NCBI RefSeq assembly: GCF_003473485.1
Contig: NC_053042.1
Span: forward strand, 54,709,762 to 54,773,761
Direction of reading: 5' to 3'
DNA: 64,000 nucleotides
DNA from: Medicago truncatula
Lineage: Eukaryota; Streptophyta; Magnoliopsida; Fabales; Fabaceae
This document shows positions 12,112 to 22,227 of this stretch, one piece after another. The position numbers and the translations under genes were made by a program. The notes under the pieces are model-generated. The model was given only the letters and a program-made list of their open reading frames with translations, did not search any database and was not told where the DNA came from. The first letter of the stretch is position 1. The number at the start of each line of letters is the position of its first letter.

Positions 12112-14035
12112 GATGACATCAACATCAGAGAAAATTGATGCAGTTTCAGTAGTTAAACTTTCCATAATTGCTCTTTTTTTTACAATGTTCAATCAATACT
12201 TTGGAAAGTCTAGTGGAAATAATTGAAGAGGTTGTTACCAACCTAAGTAAGCATAATAATGTGCAAATAAATTACCCAATTTCAAATGTGTTGTTGAAAT
12301 TTGATACTCACCCTTCACTTTTCTTGTATAAATATTTCTATCTCTCTCTCTCATATACATAAAGAGTGAATAGAGAAATGGATGGAGATGATCCAAATTC
12401 GTTATTGTTACAAGATAACAATTTTTATGTGGCATTTAAATCCATGTCTCTTTCTTTTCTTTTTTCCCCTTTATATCCCAAAAAGTAGAGAGACTAATAT
12501 GCAATTTATGGAAAAGGGACCGATATAGAACTTTTTAAAATGCAGCGAGAGTTTTCTTTAAATAGACCACTTTAGGGAGAGTTACAAATTTTAAAAATTA
12601 TAAGAATCAATTTGTAAATTTTGTTATTTTATAGGAACCAATTTACAACATTTGAATAAATATAAGGACTAATTTGTAAAATTCAAAATATAAATATAAC
12701 CTACTGTGTAAATTTTAAAACATACATGAGCCAATTCGTATAATTAAAAAATGAAAAGAAAAAAAAAAAAAAATACAATTTGAGACTCACGTATTATAAT
12801 ATAAGGTAAGGGAGAAAATAATAACAACAAATGAAACAAAAAATCTACAAAACTATTGAATCTAAATATAACACGAACATAAAAAAAAGATATGAAAATT
12901 TGAATCTAAGATAGTCTTTCAAAGTTGCAGCATATATATAAAAACATTCATTATATCCTAAAAAAAAAAATCAATTTTTTTTTTTGAAAGAATGTGTGTT
13001 TATTCATATTCAAGAAAGAACAAAGAAAAGCTTGATATTGAGTATGATTTGAGCATCAGTTTTAAAAAGCTCGATTAAAATTGCTTCATGGAATAACCAA
13101 TCGGTAATTATTATTTTATTCATCATCTGCTCATGATCATAGTTTCAAGCTAAACTAAAAAAAAAACTAAAAAAATGAATTGAAAAAAGACAATATGAGG
13201 AAAGGAAAACTCATGATCATGTCTCAAGCTTAAATAAAAATAAAAATATGAATTGAAAGAAGAAAATATGAGAAAAGGAAAAGAGAGATGCTAATTTAGC
13301 AAACTCCACAACCCTGTATGTCTCTATTTATAGTCATAGATACTCACAAGTTAAACATGTCACTTAGAAACGTGTACCTTTTAAAAAGTCCTCACCCAAC
13401 AATTTCGAAACAGCCATAACAATATAAACCTAAACATAGGGATATACAAATAAACAATAACTTAGAAATTTACCGTTTAATTAATTATTTTTTCAAGGCA
13501 AATGAAGTGGAGGTGGTGAAACAAACTCCCTGAAAAAAAAAAAAAAAAGATAAACAAAACAAACAATGGGGTGAGAATTGAAAAATGGGCATCATCACTC
13601 TTCTTCCTTTTCATGAATGATAAAGGGGTGAGAATTCTAATCCATTTTCAAACCGGTAATATAATTTTTTTAGATAAATTAACCTAGCTAAATTGATACC
13701 GGAGAGAATCTGACCGAAGACCTCGAAGAGGATCACACTCCCATGTCCCAAGCCAGTACCACCAGGCCAACCAAAATGGGTTTTAACTCCTAAATATAAT
13801 TAATTATCTACACCTAGAAAATTGAAAAACTAAATCCATTTTTCAACTACAAATATAATACATCCAATCAAATTACTTTATGGACTCAAATGGTTATTGA
13901 GTTTTACCAAAGACCGAACCGTTCAAGAGAATCTGTTCGAGTTTTACCAATGACTGTACTATTTAAGAGAACCCGAGTTCAATTATTGATTGAAACAAAT
14001 ATTGGTTAGACCTTATTACCTTGGTGAAACTCCAA
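12112..14035. other. AMS 3' UTR and intergenic sequence
   Basis: The stretch to about 12,330 is probably AMS 3' UTR, because part of it recurs next to the AMS pseudogene at 14800-14915. Beyond that is AT-rich DNA without genes. A duplicated pair of short blocks sits at 13129-13270 (CTCATGATCAT ... CAAGCT ... AATATGAGAAAAGGAAAA). Confidence 0.5.
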
Positions 14036-14039
14036 TTTA

Positions 14040-14460
14040 TCCCTCACTTCATATACACATTATGTTGCCCCTTCATATACTTGAAAACTAAACCAATGTA
14101 CAACACCACCTAAAAATAAAATAGATTTAAAATTTAAAATAAATTATCTTGAATTTAATTTCAAAACTATGCAAAATTTAATAACTTAACACAACAAGCA
14201 CTATATTTTTTTCCTCTAAAAAAAGCACTATGTTTTTTTTTAAAAAAAAATATAATGGTATGAACATCACTTAAATATATATTTTATTGGTGAAAAATAA
14301 TTTAAATTTAAATAAATCAAATACATTAATTAAGTAAAGATTGAATTAAGAAATACCAAGAACAGTGGTTGCACAACGGATTACTTGTGTTTGAAGAAAC
14401 CAGCTCAAATATGGAAGTCCATTTGTCCGTATGTTCCAAAGTTTGTGAAGTCATATTTTT
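14040..14460 (-). pseudogene. Phytocyanin remnant (duplicate of the 15216-16036 gene)
   Basis: 14048-14090 matches the start of exon 2 of the phytocyanin gene at 15535-15578 (ACACATTATGTTGCCCCTTC, then ACTTGAAAACTA). Intron-like sequence follows (14100-14340 versus 15590-15840). At ACCAAGAACA the copy jumps straight to the upstream region (GTGTTTGAAGAAA, CAGCTCAAATAT, GGAAGTCCA), so the exon 1 coding sequence and nearly all of exon 2 are missing. Because the intron and promoter are included, the copy arose by DNA duplication, not reverse transcription. Confidence 0.82.
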
Positions 14461-14540
14461 TTGGTTTATATGATTAATTATATCACGAACAAGATTTTAA
14501 ACAGTGGTTATGGAATGGTAGTAATTATCAATGACGTGGT

Positions 14541-14915
14541 AAACAAAACAAACAATATTTCCCATCAATCATATGACAATTACAATTACAATTACAATCA
14601 ACAACAGAACAGAATAAAAAAAAAACGATGAAACCTTCTCCCAGGAAAGAGCAAAGTTTTCATGTTCCGAATGGCTATGTTTCAAAACAAAAACAGGAAG
14701 GTGTTACTGACAAGCATACACAACATATGAAGGTACCTGTCAACCTAGCTTTTATATATTAATTACTTTTGTCATTAATTAAACATTTATAACAATGTAC
14801 TATCAATGGAAATAATTGAAGATGAGGTTGTTGCCAACCTAAGCATAATGATGAGACAACTTTGAATATCGTTATTGTTGAAATTGGATTGATCTTTCCG
14901 TCACTCCTCAATACA
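14541..14915 (+). pseudogene. AMS remnant (internally deleted duplicate)
   Basis: Three collinear pieces of AMS are recognisable. 14541-14650 matches exon 5 near 10832-10975 (ACAATTACAATCAACAACA, GATGAAACCTTCTC). 14650-14755 matches the end of exon 5 and the start of its intron (TTTTCATGTT, AATGGCTATGT, CAAAACAAAAACAGGAAG, then GGTA and ATCAACATAGCTT-like sequence). 14800-14915 matches the AMS 3' UTR (GGAAATAATTGAAGA, GGTTGTTGCCAACCTAAG). The bHLH, exons 1-4, 6 and 7 are gone. Retained intron sequence means a genomic duplication. It cannot encode a DNA-binding protein. Confidence 0.85.
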
Positions 14916-15215
14916 TTGCTCTCCTTACTCTAAATCTCTTTGAGAGAGATTAAGAGGGACATGGAGGGTAAAGAGAACAAGGGATAGAGAGAGTGAAGGA
15001 GATGTTCCAAACGATTAAAATTACTTTATAATGTTATTTTTGTAGGTTAGTTTTTAAAATATCTACACAAATATCCATTTGACATAATTCGACTAGATAT
15101 ACATTTTATGTGATTATAACAAACTTTAAAAAAATTGTGACTTAAAATAAATGATGGGTAATTTAAATGAATGATACAAAAAATCATCTAAGAAAAAGTA
15201 TCTAAATTTGTCCAA

Positions 15216-16036
15216 TCAAAAATACAAATTGAGCAATAATAATCCAGTTCCAAAAGGAACGAACTTCCCAATCACTCTCCATCTTTGAGAGATACAAGAA
15301 TTTTGTGATGGAGTTGGTTGAATTTGTGGATTTAATGCACCATCCATAAAATCAGTACCATTGTTGCTAACTTCTTTGACTTCAATCCCAAACCTCATTC
15401 CTCCAAGACAATGTCCAGCTATATTGCAAATGAACCAATATTTCTTCACCTTATTCAGAACCACTTCATCTTCTCCACTTTCATACTTAGCCAACACTCC
15501 ACTACTTGTTTCACATGATCTAAAAGTTTCCTCTCTCACTTCATACACATTATGTTGCCCCTTCACATACTTGAAAACTATACCAATACAACACCAAAAA
15601 TATAATTTAAAATAAATCATCTTTGAATTTAAATTTAAAACTAAATATTAAATTTTAATTATACTTTCAAAATTTAATAGAATAAATACAAATATATGGA
15701 CTTTATTTTTTAAAGATAATGTTATGAACTTATGATCACATACGAATATCTTTTATTGGCGAAAACAATATTTTTAAAATTAAAAAAAAAAAAATATCAA
15801 ATACAAGAATTTAGTAAAGATTGAATTGAGAATGAGAAGTACTACGTACCAAGAACATCTCCACGGCTAAAGTTGTATCTCTCTGCCCAAGTAGCATAAT
15901 TTGTTTGGCTACTCCATTCATCTTGATCACCAACAGCATAAACACTAGCCATGACACAGTTCAAGAGAAAACTACATAGCAAAATAAGAATTGAAAGTAT
16001 GAAGGTACAGTTGTTGAAGAAATTTGTGATCACCAT
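15216..16036 (-). CDS. Phytocyanin (uclacyanin/plantacyanin-type blue copper protein)
   Basis: Two exons on the minus strand, 16036-15850 and 15577-15216, give 182 aa. The chosen ATG opens a clear signal peptide (about residues 1-30, FILSILILLCSFLLNCVMA). An in-frame ATG at 16153 would add 39 residues before it and is less likely. The cupredoxin domain begins VYAVGDQDEW. Copper ligands are visible as H71, C113, H118 and M123 (CNIAGHCLGGM), with C84-C119 as the expected disulfide. The methionine ligand excludes the stellacyanin type. The C-terminus is hydrophobic (GTGLLLLNLYF), consistent with a GPI signal. The protein is expected to be apoplastic or membrane-anchored, in electron transfer or cell-wall redox; substrate unknown. 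Its upstream region is interrupted by the MULE at 16212, about 175 bp before the start. Confidence 0.9.
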
Positions 16037-16211
16037 TTCTTTGAAAAAGTAAGAAAGAAGATGTGATGAAACAGTGGCTGAAATAATGGTGGGTTGCCAC
16101 TTGCTACAGGTTTGCTTGTGTTTGAAGAAACAGCTCAAATATTGGAAGTCCACATCATCGAATAATTAATTTTGTCAATGTTCCAAGTTTGTGAAGTCAC
16201 GTTTTGGTTTA

Positions 16212-16480
16212 GGCTTAAATATGTAATTGATCCCTGCAAATAGGGGTCGTTTAAAAATTGGTCCTTGCAATCACTAATCCTTGCAAACAAACCCTGCAAT
16301 GGTTAATCACTTAAAAATTGGTCCCTGTACCCAGTTAAACTCATCCAGGTCATCTGTTTACTGACGTGGCAACGTCTAACAGGCTTTCACTTGACAGGTC
16401 AGCCATATGGGCATGGGAATGGACGAAAATGCCCCTCTTCAGATGAGGGCAACGTAAAATTACGTAACTACCCTTCGTTC
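16212..16480 (+). repeat. Left terminal inverted repeat of the MULE
   Basis: Begins GGCTTAAATATG and ends CTACCCTTCGTTC. It matches the right arm except for one C/T difference near 16286. It contains GGTCC(T/C)TGCA and TTAAAAATTG repeats that are also seen in the Pack-MULE at 32532. Confidence 0.93.
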
Positions 16481-16596
16481 CTTCATTCTCATGGTTGGTA
16501 CGAATTGCGATCTCTGGGTGGAGAAATTAGGGTTTGAAAAGGGGATTACGGTTTCAAAGCGCGGTTGAAGTGTAGAACCCATACAGATCGAAAGAA

Positions 16597-17255
16597 ATGA
16601 AGTTTCGTGACTCGTTTTCAATGGCGAATCCAAAGGAGGTGTCTTTTTCGAATTCGAAGAACGCAAAGGATGGAGAATCGTCAGGACATAATACAGGTAT
16701 GTTCATCTGAAACGATGAATTTTGTTTTTAGTTGTTGTTTTTTCGGTTTTGTTTAGTTGAATGTCATCGTTTTTAATTTAGGGTTTTATTTTTTCCATCA
16801 TTTCTAAATTAGGGTTTAATTATTTTCCAGATTTGGGTATTTCCGTGAAGTTCCATTATGGGGGGAGGTTTGTTAGGGATTGTGTTATTTGTTACAATGG
16901 GGGAGAAGAAACGTTGATTGAAGGTGTAGATCCTGATAAATGGTGTTTTTTTGAACTAACTGGAATTTTGGAAACTGATTTGCTAGTTAAAAAACCTTTT
17001 AGGTTGTGGTGGATGTTAGATGAAGATCTTAGTTTTAGATTGATTAAAGATGATGCCACTGCTGAAGTTGTAAAAGATTATGCACTTAACAAAAATAATG
17101 TTGTTAATGTTTTTGTTGAACATAATGTGGATGAAAGTATTGTTGTTGTTGATATCCCTAATTATGATGTTGTTGGTGAGGAATTGGGTGAGATTAATAA
17201 GGTAGTTAACAATGAGAAGGGTGAGAGTTCAGAGGCAGTAAATGTGATGTCTTAA
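16597..17255 (+). pseudogene. MULE transposase, N-terminal part (PB1-like region)
   Basis: Two exons (16597-16696, 16831-17255; intron GTATGT...TTCCAG) encode 174 aa ending at a TAA. After a short lead (MANPKEVSFSN) comes ISVKFHYGGRFVRDCVICYN and WCFFELTGILETDL, the N-terminal PB1-like region seen in plant MULE transposases. The frame then stops at 17253-17255 instead of continuing into the DDE core. A second ATG at 16621 is in frame and may be the true start. Since the next transposase block begins one base later, a large internal deletion removed the roughly 400-residue catalytic middle. Confidence 0.75.
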
Positions 17256-18858
17256 TGAACAACATTTCTGAAGCATTTAATTCAACAATATTAGTTGCTA
17301 GAGACAAACCAATACTTACCATGGCTGAATGGATTAGAACATATTTAATGAATAGAATGTCAACCAATAGGCTTAAGCTACAGAATTGGAACCATAAGAT
17401 AATGCCTATGCCTAGGAAAAGATTAAACACAGAAATTGTGAAGTCTGGTGGTTGGGTTGCCATATGGGGTGTTGCTGAAGAGTTTGAAGTTCATCAGGTA
17501 GGAGGAAGTCAGGCTTTTACTGTTAATTTGGCAAAAAAAACTTGTTCATGTAATTTTTGGGAGTTGGTGGGGATTCCTTGCAGACATGCCATTGCAGCTA
17601 TGTCTAAAACTTCAAAGGACCCAGAAGATTATGTCTCTGACTGGTATAGCAGGGAAATGTATGAAAAGTGTTATACACACAATGTAAGTGCTATCAATGG
17701 TCAAGACATGTGGCCAGAGGTTGAATGTGAGGAGTTGTTACCTCCTGCTTATAAAAAGGGTCCAGGAAGACCAAAAAAGGTTAGAAGGAGAGAAGCTGAT
17801 GAAGCACCATCCTCACAAGGTAAGTATAAAAGATATGGGACTACTTACAGGTGCACAAAATGTGATAAGTTTAGGCATAATGCTAAAGGATGCAAAAGTC
17901 TAACTGTCAACCCCAATGCTCAAAAAAGAAAGGTATTACATGTTATCATTTTTTAGATTTATTCTTCAAATTTTGTAATAAGCTAACATGTGTATTCTAT
18001 TATTGGTGAAAACAGAGAAAGCCACCAAGACAACCAAGTGAAGCTAGGACTAGTACAAGTGAAGCTAATGCTGGAGCAAGTGCAACTGATGTTAATGATG
18101 GAGCAAGTGCAAGTGCAAGTGCAAGTGCAAGTGAAGCTGTTTGTGGAGCAAGTACAATTCATGGTGGGGAGTCTACATCAAGTGCAAATGAGTCTGTGCA
18201 GGGTGCAAGTAAGAAAAGGAAGGTTGGGAGCAATACAACATTCATTCCTCCAAAACAGAGTAAGAAATCTAAAAAAAATCCCATGGCCTTTATGTCTTCA
18301 TCTGTAAAGCCAAGTGCTAATGTACAAACAACAGTTCACACCACCAAAAAATCACACACATTAATAGAGCCAACTGCAAATGTCACCACTACGGTTCACA
18401 CTTCAAGCACATCTGTGAGGCCAACTGCAACTGTCAACACTGTGGTGCACACATCAAAAAGTTCACACACAGTTGTTAAACCCACAGCAAATGTAACCAC
18501 TGTTATTAACCCAAAACCTACTGTCATCAAGAAACCTTCTGTTAAACCTGGTATGCACAGAAAACCACCAAGAAAACCTACTGTTCGCACCTTAGATGTT
18601 GTTAGGGCCATTGTGGAGCCAATAGTGAAAGTTAAAGCCCCTATTAGGAAGAGTAGGAGAATAGTCTGGAAAGGTCCTGCAATAAAAAATGGTCCAGGTA
18701 AAGATTTGGAAAACCCAATTGAGGTGGTTGATGAAGAGGTTGAAGAGGCAGGTGGATCAGAGAAACATGTTGCTGAAGCTACACCAAGGAAATTAACAGA
18801 TGCAGGTGGAAGCTGCTTGGCCTTGTTAAGAAGTGTTGAAAATGTGAAGTATATTTAG
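17255..18858 (+). pseudogene. MULE transposase, C-terminal part (SWIM, zinc knuckle, repeat tail)
   Basis: Exons 17255-17932 and 18016-18858 (intron GTATTA...AAACAG) give 506 aa open from an ATG created or exposed at the deletion. It starts with the segment normally following the DDE domain (ISEAFNSTILVARDKPILT). It then has a SWIM zinc finger (C97, C99, C109, H111), an AT-hook-like KKGPGRPKK (167-175) and a CCHC knuckle (C200, C203, H208, C213). The second exon holds an Ala-Ser repeat (18091-18130, GCAAGT hexamers) and about four tandem 17-22-residue repeats around PTANVTTTVHTS. No catalytic D-D-E region is present. If translated, it would be a DNA- or metal-binding protein without transposase activity. 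Confidence 0.8.
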
Positions 18859-19307
18859 TGTTAATTATGTAATGACATTTCCACTGACTTGTATTTTGTG
18901 TTTGGCAAAGTCCAACTTATGTAACTTGTTTAAGACTTGTATCTTGGTGTTTGGTTATGTCCCACTTATGTAATAGCAGTACTTGAATTGTCATAACTTT
19001 GTGATTTGCTTGGCTAAGTCCAAATTTTGTAAAACAAAGTATGAACATCTGTTATTATAAGTATTCAACTTTTGGCAAAGAATGAATTATTTTTAAGTAT
19101 TCAACAATTATAACTTGTGTTTCAAACTTTAATTGCAATCATCTTCCAAACATTGACACAACCTAACAACCCATGATTTCATTCAGAAACTTCACATTAC
19201 ATAATAGTTGTACCAACAAAATTACACAAACACAATACACAATTACACAACAATACATTACACCATAACACACCACAGCTAACATCAAACTTACAAAGTA
19301 CATAACA

Positions 19308-19968
19308 TTACTTCTTAACAAAGAATACAGCAAAGATCAACCAGCTAGCTATGATAATCCACTTAAGCAATTCAACCTTCTTCTTCTCAGCCAACACCTT
19401 CATTTTCCACTTGTCTTTCTTCTTCTCCCATAATTCACCACAGTTGCAATGTTGGTTTGTATACCTTCCAGACTTTGCAGACTCAGCTTCACGAATCACA
19501 GGTCCATTCACAGGTGCAGACTCATCTTCACGAATCAGATGTGCATTACCTTCTTCACGAACCAAAGGTGCAGAGTCTGCTTCCTTTGAGTTTGAAACAG
19601 CTGAATAGCACTGAGTCATTGGTCTGGTAGCTGGCCCAAGTTCATCATCCCAAATCCACTCATTGCAGGTTTTGTATTTTTTCTACATACCAAAGCAAGC
19701 ATTTTCCAATTTTATTCACTGTCACTGTATTGTATGAAAAACGGAAATTTCACAAAATAAAACTTACTTGCCAATCGCGACATCTCCAAAACCTCCTGCC
19801 TTGATTCTCCAAAGTCGTTGCTATGTAAAGAATCATCGGCTTCATAGGTAAACAACGGCACAGTGGAAGCATCCCTCGAGATGTGGGCAATGAGGGAGGA
19901 GGAAACTTTCCACCATTGCAGTAGGTTTCGTAGCTGTCTTTTGTTGAGGTATCGGTTGACATTTGCAA
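19308..19968 (-). CDS. GRF-type zinc-finger protein carried by the MULE
   Basis: Minus-strand exons 19968-19768 and 19682-19308 join in phase 0 (GTAAGT...GTATGTAG) to give 191 aa. Residues about 37-78 fit a GRF zinc finger: C37-x-C39, NQGRRFWRC (C63), then across the splice KKYKTCNEWIWDDE (C73, W76, W78). A Lys-rich coil (EKKKDKWKMKVLAEKKKVEL) and a C-terminal hydrophobic segment (WIIIASWLIFAVFFV) follow, so it may be tail-anchored. GRF fingers bind nucleic acid in other proteins; a role here is unknown. The gene lies within the MULE, convergent with the transposase remnant, ending about 450 bp from it. Splicing is inferred from sequence only. Confidence 0.75.
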
Positions 19969-20093
19969 TGTTAAGGAAACAATGACTGAAATGAAATGAA
20001 GAAGAAGAAGAAGAAGAAGAAAACGATCTGGAGATCCAGGAAGAAGAGGGTCGCAGTGAAAGAGAAGAGAAAAGGATGGTTTTTGAAGAAGAT

Positions 20094-20362
20094 GAACGAA
20101 GGGTAGTTACGTAATTTTACGTTGCCCTCATCTGAAGAGGGGCATTTTCGTCCATTCCCATGCCCATATGGCTGACCTGTCAAGTGAAAGCCTGTTAGAC
20201 GTTGCCACGTCAGTAAACAGATGACCTGGATGAGTTTAACTGGGTACAGGGACCAATTTTTAAGTGATTAACCATTGCAGGGTTTGTTTGCAAAGATTAG
20301 TGATTGCAAGGACCAATTTTTAAACGACCCCTATTTGCAGGGATCAATTACATATTTAAGCC
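20094..20362 (-). repeat. Right terminal inverted repeat of the MULE
   Basis: Inverted partner of 16212-16480 with one mismatch over 269 bp. The GRF gene's start lies about 125 bp inside it, so this arm probably supplies that gene's promoter, as the left arm does for the transposase. Confidence 0.93.
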
Positions 20363-20371
20363 TTTGGTTTA

Positions 20372-20750
20372 TATGATTATATCATGAACAATATTTTAAT
20401 GGAGAGAAAGTCCTCACATTAACACCCTCAGTAATTGACACTGAATATAAGGTTAAAGAAATTGAGAGGTTAAAAATATAAGGTTTAAATCTGAAGAAAA
20501 CTATTAACAATTAACATACTAATATTTACTATTAAAAAAAAAGAAAGAAAAATAACGTCATTGTACATACCTTAAAAGTTGGAAGAAACGATTATTATTA
20601 ACTTCACACCCAAGATAGGCCAAGTCATCATGTTTTCTGCTTTGCCAATCATAATAATTATCGGTACCACTTCTATGCTAGGCATATTGCATAAGAATAA
20701 AGAAGAAATTTGGTCCCTAAATTATTGCTCTTATCAATTTAATCTTTAAA

Positions 20751-20798
<48 letters not shown>

Positions 20799-22227
20799 TA
20801 AGTTGTTCTTAAACTATTATTAATCCATTGTATCAAGCATTCATCTCCTTTAAAATAAAAGAAAAATTGATGAGAGGGATATAGTCATGAATTTGTCCCT
20901 AAAGTTGTTACTTCATGATCACGGTTTAAGTTCTAAAACAGTATTTCTATAGGTCGAGCGTAATTTACAATTTGAATGTTATTAAACAATACAGCTTCCA
21001 GCAATTAATTGTCATGATTCACGAGTCGATTATACTTGTTAAAGTGGCAACAAGTAATTTTAATTTTAATAACAACCCATTAGTTATAGGTCCCAGTATT
21101 ATGAAAAATGGACTTTGATTTAAATTCACGATTGAGCAGAACAGGATATCTGTTAAAATAGTTGGAAGTTATGTGGAGTTGGTTAAGGTAATTTATTTTA
21201 AAGGAAGTGTTGGTTAAGGTAGTTAAATTTAGTTAAGTGTTAATTAGATGGTTATAGTTAATTAACCAGTTAGATGGTTATAATTAGTTAACCATTTCAG
21301 TTAGTGTCGGACCATAAATAAATATTCATATTTATACAATGGAGTGCACCTTAAATTGACATATCCACCAGAAGCCAAAACAGAGTGCTCATATAAAAAA
21401 GAATAAATATATGTGGCTTGGCTGAATTTGTTTGTTTTAACTTGGCTCAATTTTTTATTATTCTTAATTTTCAATTTCAATTAATAGCACATGTCAATAC
21501 ATAATTTTAACTATTATAATATCTTTAATTATCTATAATAAAAAATAATAAAAGTTTGATATCATGAATTTATTATTGAGACAGATCGAACATCTTACAT
21601 GCTAACATTTGTGCATTATATATTAGTTAAAAAATATGATCAAATTAAGTAATGTGAACAGTTCAGATTGTAAAACTGCGACATGTCGTGCTTATGAAAC
21701 TTGGAGGAAGTACACACAAGACTCATCAAAATTGACAGCAAAAATGTCAAACGCTTAAACCAAAAATGAAGACTTGTGAGCGTAGAAAAGGAGTGCAAAG
21801 GGAGAAAGAAGAAAAACAAAATTGGTCATTCTTCAATTATATTCAATTCACCGAATCGTCACACACGAGTTAACAAACCATTGCAACACCATTAACAGAG
21901 ACTTTTAAATACTCGAGAAAATCCAACCCTTTCCACCCTCTGTCCAAATATTCAAAAAAATAAAAGTTCATAACATGAATGTCAGTGATGAACGTTGCCT
22001 CCCCTCTACATGTGACCATACTCAAAGGGATATTCAGCCTGCTCTGTTAGAGGTTGCTTCTCTCAAAGGTTTTTGCTTCCAATTCTGTTCCTTCAAGCTC
22101 CTAGAAGTGAATTGGTCTTTTAAATAAGAGAAATAAAAGTATTTAATAGTAGAAATCAAAACTCAAGAACCTTTACACTTGTCGGTACCTTCAAATTGTA
22201 AGAGAGTGATTGGTGTATTTACTTTTG
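20372..22227. other. intergenic, AT microsatellite and possible LTR fragment
   Basis: A pure AT dinucleotide run lies at 20753-20795. About 21150-21345 has LTR-like character (TGTTAAAATAGTTGGAAGTT ... repeated TTAGATGGTTATA-TTAGTTAACCA), but no paired copy or boundaries were found. The sequence nearest 22227 is likely the 3' UTR of the minus-strand UBC23 gene. Confidence 0.45.
20753..20795. repeat. (AT)n microsatellite
   Basis: Uninterrupted alternating AT over about 43 bases. Confidence 0.95.

Larger units (their letters stand above)
16212..20362 (+). mobile_element. 4.15-kb MULE, recent insertion, transposase core deleted
   Basis: The terminal inverted repeats of 269 bp (16212-16480 and 20094-20362) differ at a single base, and a perfect 9-bp duplication TTTGGTTTA flanks the element (16203-16211, 20363-20371). 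The tips read GGCTTAAATATGTAATTGAT. The duplicated phytocyanin upstream region at about 14450-14500 reads straight through as TTGGTTTATATGATTA, an independent empty-site reference. Inside are two pieces of a MULE transposase on the plus strand (16597-17255, 17255-18858) and a convergent GRF-type zinc-finger gene (19308-19968). The DDE catalytic region is absent, so movement would need transposase in trans. Confidence 0.95.

Noticed and set aside
14541-14915. Second functional AMS gene
   Set aside because: bHLH and most exons deleted; frames broken.
18396-18611. Minus-strand frame opposite the transposase tail
   Set aside because: Shadow of the repeat-rich plus-strand coding region.
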